DNA of 64,000 nucleotides, taken from contig NZ_JAHGVE010000002.1 in the NCBI RefSeq assembly GCF_018835585.1, positions 161,665 to 225,664 of the forward strand. Direction: 5' to 3'. This DNA is from Pelorhabdus rhamnosifermentans (lineage in GTDB: Bacteria; Bacillota; Negativicutes; UMGS1260). The position numbers were made by a program, and so were the translations under genes. Under the pieces are notes generated by a model. That model was not told the DNA's origin. It did not search any database and was given only the letters and a program-made list of their open reading frames with translations. Below, in pieces: positions 8,516 through 17,805 of the stretch. Positions within the stretch are counted from its first letter, which is position 1; every line of letters starts with the position of its first letter.

Positions 8516-8818
8516 ATGAACATAATATTGGTTTGTTCAGCTGGAATGTCGACAAGTTTATTGGTAACGAAGATGCAAAAAGCAAGTGAAGAGATTGGCG
8601 GCAATGATGAGATATTTGCCTGCGCCGTTGATCAGTTGGATCAATATATTGATAAATATGATGTCATACTCATAGGACCGCAAATGAGGTACAAGGCCAA
8701 GAGTATTGGTGAACTTGCTACGGCCAAGGGGAAAAGCTTTGCAGTTATTGATTCTACAAGCTATGGACTGGTAGATGGAAAGAAGGTTCTTGCACAGGCT
8801 TATAGCATGAAACCATAG
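8516..8818 (+). CDS. PTS cellobiose/lichenan-type EIIB (second copy)
   Basis: A 100-residue cytosolic phosphocarrier, starting MNIILVCSAGMSTSLLV with Cys7 as the phosphorylation site, and with the family segment DVILIGPQMRYKAK. The longer frame from 8477 is rejected because the ATG at 8516 has its own AAAGGAA site. With the following EIIA it lacks a cognate EIIC in the same operon; the best partner is the EIIC at 1850-3139, which shares its promoter type and UAS. Confidence 0.93.
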   Translation: MNIILVCSAGMSTSLLVTKMQKASEEIGGNDEIFACAVDQLDQYIDKYDVILIGPQMRYKAKSIGELATAKGKSFAVIDSTSYGLVDGKKVLAQAYSMKP

Positions 8819-8843
8819 GGGATTTATTTGGAGGAGATATTAG

Positions 8844-9143
8844 ATGGAGATGGAACAAATTGTTTTTACAATCATCGTGCACGCCGGGGATGCCCGCGCC
8901 CATGCGTTAGAGGCACTTAGGTATGCCCGTGAAGGTAATTTTATCGAAGCAGAGGAAAGCATGGTTCAAGCCAAATCAGAGTTAATTGAAGCTCATCAGA
9001 TTCAAACAGAGTTGCTGCAGGCTGAGGCCGGTGGTGAAAAACAAGCGGTAAGCTTATTGCTCGTACATGCCCAGGATCATTTAATGACAGCTATTTTGGC
9101 AAAAGACTTAATTGAGGAAATGATCTTAATGTGTAAAAAATAG
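8844..9143 (+). CDS. PTS lactose/cellobiose-type EIIA (second copy)
   Basis: A 99-residue phosphocarrier. LLLVHAQDHLMTAILAKD holds the phosphorylated His and, three residues on, the metal-binding Asp. The start MEMEQIVFTIIVHAGDAR parallels the copy at 1162. It lies between EIIB and the 6-phospho-beta-glucosidase in one operon, preceded by GGAGG. Confidence 0.94.
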   Translation: MEMEQIVFTIIVHAGDARAHALEALRYAREGNFIEAEESMVQAKSELIEAHQIQTELLQAEAGGEKQAVSLLLVHAQDHLMTAILAKDLIEEMILMCKK

Positions 9144-9185
9144 CGAAAACGGAACGAAAGTATTGGAAAGAGGGGAATTATTACC

Positions 9186-10619
9186 ATGAAATACTTTTTA
9201 TCTAAGAATTTTATGATGGGGGCTTCCGCTGCTGCTTGGCAGACAGAAGGTTGGGAGGGGAAAAAGCCGGGTCAGGAATCCTTGATCGATGCTGCCTATA
9301 AGGTGAATCCGGATAGATGGTATGAAGGATATGGACCAACCATTGCAACTGATTTTTATCATCGATATAAGGAAGACTGCAAATTAATGAAGGAAATGGG
9401 CCTCAAAGCTTATCGCACATCCATCGATTGGTCCCGATTCATTAAGAACTATGAAACAGGTGAGGTGAATGAAGACGCGGCGGCTTTCTATGATGGCGTA
9501 GTGGACGAATTAATCAAGAATGGTGTTGAGCCAATCATTTGTCTGGAACACTGGGAATTGCCCAATCAATTGTTCGAAAAGTACGGCGGTTGGAATTCAA
9601 AAGAAGTGGTTGAATTTTACGTGAAATATGCTGAAGCTGCTTTTAAATTATTAGGGAGTAAAGTTAAATATTGGTTTACTTTCAATGAGCCGATCGTATT
9701 TCCGGAACTGGCGATTATGGATGGTATCTGGTATCCTTATAAAAGCGATACACAGGAAGCCATGCAGTGGAATTATAACAAAGTGCTGGCAAATGCCAAA
9801 GCGGTTAAAATCTATCATGAAAAGGATTATGGTTATCAGTCAGGTGGTAAAATCGGCATCATTATTAATGCTGCGCCGAGTTATCCACGATCACAGTCGA
9901 CAGATGATGTGAAGGCGGCTGACATGTATGATTTATTTTTTAATAAAATCTATACTGATCCATGTATTAAAGGTACGTTTCCAGAAATCTATTTTCCGTT
10001 GCTCAAAAAACATGATTGTATGATTGCGGTTACAGATGAAGAATTAGCGATTATCCAAGCGAATACCATCGATATGATGGGGCTAAATTATTATCGCCCG
10101 AATCGGGTCAAGGCCAGAAGTGCAGCATGGAATCCTGAAGTAAAATTTAACCCACAGTACTATTACGAGAACTATGAGCTTCAAGGCAAAAAAATGAATC
10201 CTTTCCGTGGTTGGGAAATTTATGCCAAAGGCTTATATGATTTTGCCATGATACTAAAAAATGAGTACAATAATATACCTTGGCTAGTTACCGAAAATGG
10301 TATGGGCGTTGCAGGCGAAGAAAAGCATAAAGATGCGGATGGCGTGATTCAAGATGATTATCGTATCGATTTTGTTGCAGACCATTTACGTTGGCTATTA
10401 AAGGCAGTCGAAGAAGGCAGTCAGTGTTTCGGTTATCTGATGTGGAACTTTACGGATAACGTTTCTCCTTATAATGCCTTCAAAAATAGATATGGTTATA
10501 TCGAAATTGATCTTGACGACAATAGAAACCGCAGAATTAAGAAATCAGGTTATTGGTTCAAGAAAACGGTTGAAGATGGATATTTTGAATATGACGGATT
10601 TGAGCCTGTATATAAGTAG
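9186..10619 (+). CDS. bglA: 6-phospho-beta-glucosidase, glycoside hydrolase family 1
   Basis: A 477-residue cytosolic GH1 enzyme that splits phosphorylated beta-glucosides such as cellobiose 6-phosphate delivered by the PTS. The acid/base Glu168 lies in TFNEP and the nucleophile Glu370 in VTENG. Ser427, Lys433 and Tyr436 in VSPYNAFKNRYG match the phosphate-binding set that separates 6-phospho-glycosidases from plain beta-glucosidases. Length and start are normal for the family. It ends the EIIB-EIIA-glucosidase operon and is followed by two strong inverted repeats. Confidence 0.94.
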   Translation: MKYFLSKNFMMGASAAAWQTEGWEGKKPGQESLIDAAYKVNPDRWYEGYGPTIATDFYHRYKEDCKLMKEMGLKAYRTSIDWSRFIKNYETGEVNEDAAAFYDGVVDELIKNGVEPIICLEHWELPNQLFEKYGGWNSKEVVEFYVKYAEAAFKLLGSKVKYWFTFNEPIVFPELAIMDGIWYPYKSDTQEAMQWNYNKVLANAKAVKIYHEKDYGYQSGGKIGIIINAAPSYPRSQSTDDVKAADMYDLFFNKIYTDPCIKGTFPEIYFPLLKKHDCMIAVTDEELAIIQANTIDMMGLNYYRPNRVKARSAAWNPEVKFNPQYYYENYELQGKKMNPFRGWEIYAKGLYDFAMILKNEYNNIPWLVTENGMGVAGEEKHKDADGVIQDDYRIDFVADHLRWLLKAVEEGSQCFGYLMWNFTDNVSPYNAFKNRYGYIEIDLDDNRNRRIKKSGYWFKKTVEDGYFEYDGFEPVYK

Positions 10620-10627
10620 TGTCTTAG

Positions 10628-10687
10628 CCGATAAAGCAAGTAAGCTCCTATCACTTTCATGTGATAGGAGCTTACTTGCTTTATCGG
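10628..10687 (+). terminator. Perfect 27-bp hairpin after the glucosidase gene
   Basis: 10628-10654 pairs without mismatch to 10661-10687 around the loop TTTCAT. There is no T run after it, so it may act as a terminator in concert with the next palindrome or as a transcript-stabilising hairpin. Confidence 0.75.
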
Positions 10688-10717
10688 TCATAAAATACTA
10701 TATATAGTATTTTATGA
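10688..10717. repeat. Perfect 30-base AT-rich palindrome
   Basis: Starts immediately after the 27-bp hairpin: each 15-base half is the exact reverse complement of the other, with ATA TAT at the centre. It could be an operator, part of a compound terminator or an insertion scar. The rest of 10718-10877 holds no feature I recognise; in particular no cobalamin riboswitch motif precedes nrdJ. Confidence 0.7.
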
Positions 10718-10877
10718 AATGAAAAGATACAATATATTGCGATATGGGCGGAAAAACGGTTGCTGTTCCCAATCAGTTCGAAATTCCGGAATTCTGGTGA
10801 CTTGCTAAACAGGAACGGAGCTAGTAGCATTATAATTACATTTTTTGTTCAAGTATCTGCTAAGGGAGAGTGAGAAT

Positions 10878-12887
10878 ATGCTCGCGTTATCAAAGGAAAA
10901 AATTAAAGAACTGAATGACGCCGTGGAGTTTGGCGTGTTGGGAAAGGCTGTTTATGAACGTACTTATTCTCGGATTAAACCGAATGGTGAGAAAGAATCA
11001 TGGCCTGAAACGGTTTTGCGCGTTGTTAATGGCAATTGTAATTTAGTTTCTGATCAATATATTGAAGAGCAGGAACGGGAAAAGTTGTTTGACCTTATTT
11101 ATCATTTTAAAGCTATTCCCGCGGGACGTAGCTTATGGGTGTCTGGTGTGCCTGGTCGTCAATTTTTATTTAATTGTCATAATAGCTCATGGACGGACGA
11201 TGTAACAGAGCATTTTACCTTTTTATTTGATGAGCTTTGTAAAGGCGGTGGCGTAGGAAGTAATTATTCCAATCGGTATGTTGAACGATATGAACCTGTG
11301 CAAAATCAATTAACCCTACATATTGTATGCGCGAAAAATCATCCCGATTATTTATCTTTTCAAGATCAGTTGTCGACGCAATATTCTGCTGATTGGACAG
11401 GCTCGATTAGTATTGAAGATTCGCGTGAAGGCTGGGTAGCGGCATTAAAAGTTCTTCTTCAGGCGTTCTGGTCTGAAAAGGCCGGGACAGGTGAACTGAT
11501 TTTTGATGTATCGAATATTCGCCCTAGGGGAGCGCGTATTAAGGGCTTTGGCGGCATTGCTTCGGGGCCTGTTCCTTTCATTGTTATGTTGCGGGAGGTA
11601 GCTGTTTTATTAAATAGTAAATATACGAAAAAATTATCTTCCTTGGATTTTATGCAAGTGGATCATTTGATTGCCAGTTGCGTTATTTCCGGCAATGTGC
11701 GGCGTAGCGCGCGCATGAGTATGAAATCATGGAAAGATCCAGATGTCATTGATTTTATTAATTGCAAACTGGATTTAACTTCTCATTGGACAACGAATAT
11801 TTCCGTGGAAATTGATGATGAATTTTTTAAAGCCTGGAAAAAAGGCAATAAACATGCTAAGCTAGTCTTTAATAAGGCCGTTGAGGCCATGATGACACGC
11901 GGAGAGCCGGGTTTTTGGAATCGTTCTATGGCGCAGGTAGGAGAAACGGAGCCGGATTTGATTGAAAGCACCAATCCATGCGGTGAAATAGCTTTGCAGG
12001 GGTTTGAAAATTGTAATTTAGGTCATGTTAATTTAGCTGGATTTACAGATGACCAAGAACGGCAAGAAGCTTTTCGGCTCATGGCGCGATTTTTGATTCG
12101 CAACACTTTTGGCGATATTTTAAACAGTAAACAACAGGAAGTAGTGAAAAAAAATCGTCGCATTGGCGTGGGCTTTTTTGGTTATCAGACGTGGCTCGTC
12201 CAAAATAGTATTAAGTATTCTGAATCACATCATAATCAATTTGTCATCCAGGCCTTGAAAAAATACTACGAAGTTGTTCGCAGTGCGGCCAGAGAGTATG
12301 CCTTTCAATTGCGTATTCCCGAACCTGTTAAGGTGACAACTATTGCGCCAACAGGTACAATTGCGCTTTTACCTGGTGAAACAACAGGTCTTCAGCCGAT
12401 TTATGCACGTTACGGAATTAGGCGCATTCGTTATGCCGATAATGATGAGAAACTGGCTGAGTATGCTGCTGATGATATTGAACAGGACATGTACAGCCCT
12501 TCAACGAAGGTTGTTAAATTTTATTATAAAGATCGCCTCGTAGAGATTGCTGAACAATTAAATCTTGATATAGAAGACATGGTTGAACAACAAAATGAGA
12601 TTCATTTGGCTGATATGCTGAGCGTACAAGCCATGGTGCAAGATGTTTATGCTGATAATGCCGTGAGTTTTACGGCAAATATTCAGCCTAATGTCTTAAC
12701 AAAGAAAGAAGTGAAAGGCATACTGATGTCTTATTTGCCAAGGCTTAAAGGTACGACGATTATGATCGATGAAAGCCGTCCACAGGCTCCGTATGAACTC
12801 GTTGATCGCAGCGAGTTTGAAAAACATCATGGCATGATCGGGCACGGCAATCTTGATTGTGCCAGTGGTGCTTGTCCTGTAAAATAA
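10878..12887 (+). CDS. nrdJ: Adenosylcobalamin-dependent ribonucleoside-triphosphate reductase (class II)
   Basis: A 669-residue monomeric RNR that makes dNTPs without oxygen, using a B12-derived radical. It matches the Lactobacillus leichmannii type: Cys368 and Glu370 in NPCGEI (thiyl and acid), Cys379 eleven residues later, Cys100 as the partner of the reducible pair, and the C-terminal shuttle Cys661/Cys666 in CASGACPVK. I start at the ATG at 10878 behind GGGAGAG instead of the frame opening at 10845. Two small genes follow at short distance, possibly co-transcribed. The coding sequence is somewhat shorter than the 739 residues of the model enzyme. Confidence 0.93.
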   Translation: MLALSKEKIKELNDAVEFGVLGKAVYERTYSRIKPNGEKESWPETVLRVVNGNCNLVSDQYIEEQEREKLFDLIYHFKAIPAGRSLWVSGVPGRQFLFNCHNSSWTDDVTEHFTFLFDELCKGGGVGSNYSNRYVERYEPVQNQLTLHIVCAKNHPDYLSFQDQLSTQYSADWTGSISIEDSREGWVAALKVLLQAFWSEKAGTGELIFDVSNIRPRGARIKGFGGIASGPVPFIVMLREVAVLLNSKYTKKLSSLDFMQVDHLIASCVISGNVRRSARMSMKSWKDPDVIDFINCKLDLTSHWTTNISVEIDDEFFKAWKKGNKHAKLVFNKAVEAMMTRGEPGFWNRSMAQVGETEPDLIESTNPCGEIALQGFENCNLGHVNLAGFTDDQERQEAFRLMARFLIRNTFGDILNSKQQEVVKKNRRIGVGFFGYQTWLVQNSIKYSESHHNQFVIQALKKYYEVVRSAAREYAFQLRIPEPVKVTTIAPTGTIALLPGETTGLQPIYARYGIRRIRYADNDEKLAEYAADDIEQDMYSPSTKVVKFYYKDRLVEIAEQLNLDIEDMVEQQNEIHLADMLSVQAMVQDVYADNAVSFTANIQPNVLTKKEVKGILMSYLPRLKGTTIMIDESRPQAPYELVDRSEFEKHHGMIGHGNLDCASGACPVK

Positions 12888-12974
12888 TCGACAGTCAATC
12901 GGATGAAGTTTGGCTTGAACCTTATCTAAACTGGCATTATAATAAATGAAGAAAACCGTAAAGGAGTGGTCACA

Positions 12975-13184
12975 GTGGAAAATAATGTAAACTTAGCTGA
13001 AGAAACGACCATATTGACAAAAGAAAATTGGGAGAGTTTTGTTAAAGGAGCCGTTCTTAGCTTTTTGATTGAACATAATTTGCAAGCCATTACAGTGGAT
13101 GATGGAGCAGGTAAAAAGGGGATAATTAAGAAAAATTCCAGTGGTGATTTTAAAGTACAAATTACCTCTAATGAGACATTATGA
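12975..13184 (+). CDS. Small hypothetical protein (69 aa)
   Basis: Not recognised. A GTG start at 12975 follows AAGGAG at good spacing, and the gene overlaps the next one by ATGA, showing translational coupling with the aldo/keto reductase. The protein is soluble, with a central hydrophobic helix (FVKGAVLSFLIEHN) and a basic glycine-containing loop (DDGAGKKGIIKKNSSGD) that resembles a beta-hairpin; there are no Cys residues, signal peptide or membrane helix. It may be an accessory or regulator of the reductase next door. Confidence 0.7.
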   Translation: MENNVNLAEETTILTKENWESFVKGAVLSFLIEHNLQAITVDDGAGKKGIIKKNSSGDFKVQITSNETL

Positions 13185-14740
13185 ACCTTGGCAAGCAGGC
13201 AACAGCGGAGGGAACAAAAAAAATTGCTGCCAAACATCCAGAATTAACGTATGGTGAATTAGGCAGAACAGGACTACTTGTCAGCCAGGCAGGTTTTGGT
13301 GGGTATCGTATTTCTATTGCTCACGAGTCACAGTATAAAGCGTTACAACAAGCCCTGAATAGTGGTATTAATCTGATTGATACAAGCAGTAATTATGCCG
13401 ATGGCGATTCTGAAAGACTCATTGGCAAGGTTTTGACCGATCTTGTGCAGCAAGAAAAGCTTCGGCGTGAAGAAGTCGTTATTGTGACCAAATCAGGTTA
13501 TATATCTTCCGACGTAAGCGACGTAAGCTATCCGGACTTAATCGCTTTTAATGAAACACTCAAGTACTGTATCCATCCGGATTTTTTGCGCGATCAAATT
13601 ACTGGCAGTCTGGAAAGGCTTCAACTGGCAAAGATTGATTGTTATTTATTGCATAATCCAGAGTATTATTATCTTTGGGCCCAGCAGGAAGGCATAGCTA
13701 AAAATGAAGCGGATGAAGAGTTTTCACGCCGCATTGAATTGGCTTTTCAGTATCTTGAATCAGAAGTAGCAGCAGGGCGTATTGGCTGTTATGGTATCAG
13801 TTCGAATACTTTTGCTGCGGATGAAACAGCTTATGAACGCGTCTTGCTTGAAGGAGTTTCTCGCATTGCAGAGAAAGTTTCTCCAAATCATCATTTTCAG
13901 CTCATTGAGTTGCCGCTCAATGTTTTTGAGACGGCTGCAGCAACTTCAGTGGACAGCAAAACTGGTCAAACACTACTTCAATTGGCCAAGCAACAAGGAT
14001 TGGCAGTATTAACGAACCGACCGCTGAATGTCGCATTGGAAAATACGCTAAGGCGGTTAGTGGAAGTAACAGGAGAAGAATTCCGAAATATTGAACTGCT
14101 TGTTGCCCAAGTAAACGAAGTGATGAAGATGGAGAATGCTTTTCGCCAGAACTTTATCATGGAACTGACAGATGAAGAACTGAGTCAACCCGATTTATTT
14201 AAGGGATTGACAAGTGGCGAGGTGTTACAGAAGCATTGGTATACGTTTGATTCTTTTTGGCACTGGCAGGATGTGCGAGGTCATTATTTTAATCCTGTTA
14301 TTCAGCATTCTCTTGATTTGCTTACAGTGCGTCAAACTATGTCGCGGGGTATGAAACAGTGGATTGATGCTTATGTTGAGTTATTAAATTCTCTGTTTAC
14401 AAATATTACGAATTACTATCGCGGGAAGGAAATGAAGCGTGTGGTTCGTGATAAGCTAATGATTGCAAACTGCGGAGATGTAGATTGGCAGATTGAAGGT
14501 TCGTTAAGCCAAATGGCCATTCGTGTGGTTCGTTCTACAGCAGGTGTTGATTCGGTGCTTGTGGGCATGCGTGATGTAGATTATGTTCAGGATGTACTTA
14601 TTGAATTGAGATGCGGCGTGAGAAAGTTGCCACGGCAATCAAGCTGGCAACTTTTGAAAGAAAAGGTTCAGCAGAATGCAGATGATGAACTCTCGTTGCT
14701 AGCGCAGCAGCTTACGGAAGAGGATGGGAATAGAACATAA
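13181..14740 (+). CDS. Aldo/keto reductase with a large insertion
   Basis: A 519-residue NAD(P)H-dependent oxidoreductase. The catalytic tetrad is visible as Asp67 (LIDTSSNYADG), Tyr72, Lys104 (VTKSGY) and His158 (YLLHNPEYY). Typical family members have about 320-340 residues. Here the usual last part (SQMAIRVVRSTAGVDSVLVG, from about residue 443) comes only after an extra segment of about 140 residues (about 290-430), rich in aromatic residues and probably helical. Substrate unknown. It overlaps the 69-residue gene by four bases, so the two form a translation unit behind nrdJ. Confidence 0.85.
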   Translation: MNLGKQATAEGTKKIAAKHPELTYGELGRTGLLVSQAGFGGYRISIAHESQYKALQQALNSGINLIDTSSNYADGDSERLIGKVLTDLVQQEKLRREEVVIVTKSGYISSDVSDVSYPDLIAFNETLKYCIHPDFLRDQITGSLERLQLAKIDCYLLHNPEYYYLWAQQEGIAKNEADEEFSRRIELAFQYLESEVAAGRIGCYGISSNTFAADETAYERVLLEGVSRIAEKVSPNHHFQLIELPLNVFETAAATSVDSKTGQTLLQLAKQQGLAVLTNRPLNVALENTLRRLVEVTGEEFRNIELLVAQVNEVMKMENAFRQNFIMELTDEELSQPDLFKGLTSGEVLQKHWYTFDSFWHWQDVRGHYFNPVIQHSLDLLTVRQTMSRGMKQWIDAYVELLNSLFTNITNYYRGKEMKRVVRDKLMIANCGDVDWQIEGSLSQMAIRVVRSTAGVDSVLVGMRDVDYVQDVLIELRCGVRKLPRQSSWQLLKEKVQQNADDELSLLAQQLTEEDGNRT

Positions 14741-14774
14741 AGAATAGGGCTATTTTTGTTTAATTATATATAAT

Positions 14775-14820
14775 AGAGTAGATATTCATAGTAATCTATG
14801 ATTGTTCTACTCTTCTTTTT
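14775..14820 (+). terminator. Terminator after the aldo/keto reductase
   Basis: An imperfect inverted repeat (AGAGTAGA and CATAG against CTATG and TCTACTCT) followed by CTTCTTTTTT. Confidence 0.7.
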
Positions 14821-14932
14821 TATACTAGGAATACTATTATTGGTAAGATAGTTAGCAGAGCCTTCGGTTGATTGAATAGCTGTTACTAACGTATTTGATT
14901 TATTTTCGTGTTGCGCACTAATGATAATCTAG

Positions 14933-15010
14933 TTACCAGAAGTTTGCGGTAGCTTCTCCAATTCCGCTACTTGCTCCTGTAAATACAACGATAATTTTTT
15001 TACGAGGAGA
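14933..15010 (-). pseudogene. Relic of a short-chain dehydrogenase/reductase gene
   Basis: Reading the minus strand downwards from 15010, the frame gives SPRKKIIVVF, then TGASSGIGEATA, then NFW and a stop at 14933. TGASSGIGEATA is the textbook nucleotide-binding glycine motif at the N-terminus of SDR enzymes, preceded by the right beta-strand. No start codon precedes it in a usable position and the frame ends after the motif, so it is a decayed fragment. It overlaps the ribosome site of the RpiR gene at 15020, marking an old junction between unrelated gene blocks. Confidence 0.7.
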
Positions 15011-15019
15011 GAATATATA

Positions 15020-15778
15020 GTGATTATTAAAGTGTCAGGTAGTATTTTAGATACACTTTCCAAAACGGAACGTGAAGTTGTCCAGTTTATTAATGAAAAT
15101 GAAGAGAATTTGGCAAAAATGTCGATTGTGGATATAGCTTTAGAAACATTTTCTTCGCCGTCAACTGTATCAAGAGCTATTCGAAAATGTGGCATCAATG
15201 GATTTAATGAGCTGCGTTATAAACTGGCGCAGCCGAGTAAGAATAAAGAGATTAGCAGTATCAATGAGATTATGAATAAATCCTTAATCGAAGCGACGGA
15301 GGTTTTGCAGAGAATTTCTTTGATGGATGTATTGGCTGTTGTGAGGAAAATTTGTGCTGCTAAGGACGAAAAAATATATGTTTTTTCGCGCGGCCCTACG
15401 GCGCAGGTTGCCAAAGAATTTACCTTTAAATTGGAGCTTTTAGACTATAATATAACGGAAACCGACGACCCGAATATCATCGTAAAATTAAGTAGAAAAG
15501 TGAAAAAAGATCGTTTGGTTATCATTTTTTCATTAAATGGACAAACAGAGGAATTGGTGGAAGCGGCCCGCAATGTGTATTTGAATGGGGCGAAAAGTGT
15601 TGTCATCTGTTGCTCGGAAACTACACCACTATTACAGTATGCCACGTGTTATCTAATCGGATATCGGTATGAAAAAATAGCGATTAGGGATTTTGAAGTG
15701 ACATCGAGAGTGCCTTTGTATATTATATCGAGAATTATCATCGATTATCTGGTTGAACAGGAAAATCAAACAGAATAA
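15020..15778 (+). CDS. RpiR family transcriptional regulator
   Basis: A 252-residue regulator: N-terminal helix-turn-helix of the RpiR/HTH_6 type at about residues 1-75 (LSKTEREVVQFI, MSIVDIALETFSSPSTVSRAIRKCG) and a C-terminal SIS sugar-phosphate-binding domain at about 105-240 (YVFSRGPTAQVAKEF, VIIFSLNGQTEELVEAA). GTG start at 15020 after GAGGAGA. It lies directly upstream of an aldolase/kinase/PTS operon in the same direction and most likely senses a phosphorylated ketose intermediate of that pathway. A hairpin separates it from the operon. Confidence 0.9.
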   Translation: MIIKVSGSILDTLSKTEREVVQFINENEENLAKMSIVDIALETFSSPSTVSRAIRKCGINGFNELRYKLAQPSKNKEISSINEIMNKSLIEATEVLQRISLMDVLAVVRKICAAKDEKIYVFSRGPTAQVAKEFTFKLELLDYNITETDDPNIIVKLSRKVKKDRLVIIFSLNGQTEELVEAARNVYLNGAKSVVICCSETTPLLQYATCYLIGYRYEKIAIRDFEVTSRVPLYIISRIIIDYLVEQENQTE

Positions 15779-15790
15779 ATAGTTTTTTTG

Positions 15791-15835
15791 AAGCGTGAAA
15801 ATTAATTTTCAAATTATGAAAAGATTTTCACGCTT
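15791..15835 (+). terminator. Hairpin between the RpiR gene and the aldolase operon
   Basis: 12-bp arms (15791-15802 against 15824-15835) followed by TTATTATTTTAT. It likely ends the regulator transcript. The remaining 170 bases to the aldolase gene must hold the operon promoter and RpiR site, which I cannot define. Confidence 0.7.
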
Positions 15836-15988
15836 TATTATTTTATAATAGGCGCGTGAGATGAAATTTATTTAATAAACTGAGTGGAATATTTGGAATA
15901 TTATTAAATTTAAAAGGATAAAGAGAGCATATGTTGGCAAAAGCAATATATTTAATAGACGAAAATTTAAATTAGGAAAAAAGAATAA

Positions 15989-16864
<876 letters not shown>

Positions 16865-16881
16865 GAATAGGATGAAGGACT

Positions 16882-17805
16882 ATGATTTATACGCTGACAA
16901 TGAATCCGGCGATTGATATGAATCTAACCGGATATAATATCAAACCGAATCAGGTGAATCGTACCGGGCATACCGTATATTCACCCAATGGGAAGGGAAT
17001 CAATGTAGCGCTTGTGCTCAGGCACTTTGGATTAGATGCAGCTGTTCTTGGATTTTTTGGCGGCTTTACCGGGCGGTATATTATCGACGAACTGTTACAG
17101 CGCAAGGTGCCGGCAAAACCGATTTGGGTCGAGGATACTACACGCATCAATATATTCATCAACGATGGCGATGATGAATTCAAGTTTGTCAACAGCGGGT
17201 CGTTTGTTCCACAGGAAAAACAACAGGAACTTCTAGAATTGTTAGAAAATTTAGAGAAATGCGATTGCGTGATAATCAGCGGTAGCTTACCAAAAGGAAT
17301 TTCCGAAGCCTTCTATGACGAACTTTTAGAACTTTTTCGTAGAAAAGATATAAAATTTGTTTTAGATATAAGTTCGCTAAAATTAAAGGACTTATTGAAG
17401 TACGAGCCGCTGCTTATCAAGCCTAATGATGATGAAATTAAAGAAGTATTTGGTTTGAATGTCGGTTCGGATAATGAGGCTCTGCAGGTTATGCGATTTT
17501 TGAAGAAGAATGGAGCCCAAAATGTACTACTGACGATGGGGGAACGCGGTTCCTATTTTAGTAATGGAAGAGATTTATATTGGTGCAGTGTACAGCCGAT
17601 TAAGATTTTGAGCTCGGCGTGCGCGGGTGATGCAGCGCTTGGAGCTTTTCTCAGTGAATGGCTGCCAGCGGGTGAAATCATCAAAGCACTCAAAAAGTCG
17701 GCAGCTACGGGAGCGAATGTAGCGGAAAGTGATGCTTTAGGAGATTTTTCTTCTGTTAATGAATATATGAAAAATATAGAAGTGAGAAAGGCAGGAGTAT
17801 TGTAA
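16882..17805 (+). CDS. PfkB family 1-phosphofructokinase/tagatose-6-phosphate kinase
   Basis: A 307-residue ribokinase-fold enzyme that phosphorylates the PTS product (fructose 1-phosphate or tagatose 6-phosphate) to the bisphosphate. Substrate-end motif NPAIDMNL at residues 8-15, glycine-rich GKGINVAL at 37-44, and the catalytic Asp250 in SACAGDAALGAF. In most relatives the last motif is GAGD; the CAGD here is a small departure. The gene sits 17 bases after the aldolase and overlaps the next gene at TAATG. Which of the two substrates is used cannot be decided from sequence by eye. Confidence 0.88.
   Translation: MIYTLTMNPAIDMNLTGYNIKPNQVNRTGHTVYSPNGKGINVALVLRHFGLDAAVLGFFGGFTGRYIIDELLQRKVPAKPIWVEDTTRINIFINDGDDEFKFVNSGSFVPQEKQQELLELLENLEKCDCVIISGSLPKGISEAFYDELLELFRRKDIKFVLDISSLKLKDLLKYEPLLIKPNDDEIKEVFGLNVGSDNEALQVMRFLKKNGAQNVLLTMGERGSYFSNGRDLYWCSVQPIKILSSACAGDAALGAFLSEWLPAGEIIKALKKSAATGANVAESDALGDFSSVNEYMKNIEVRKAGVL

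Noticed and set aside
10718-10877. Cobalamin riboswitch before nrdJ
   Set aside because: No conserved B12-box or long structured leader is visible in the short gap.
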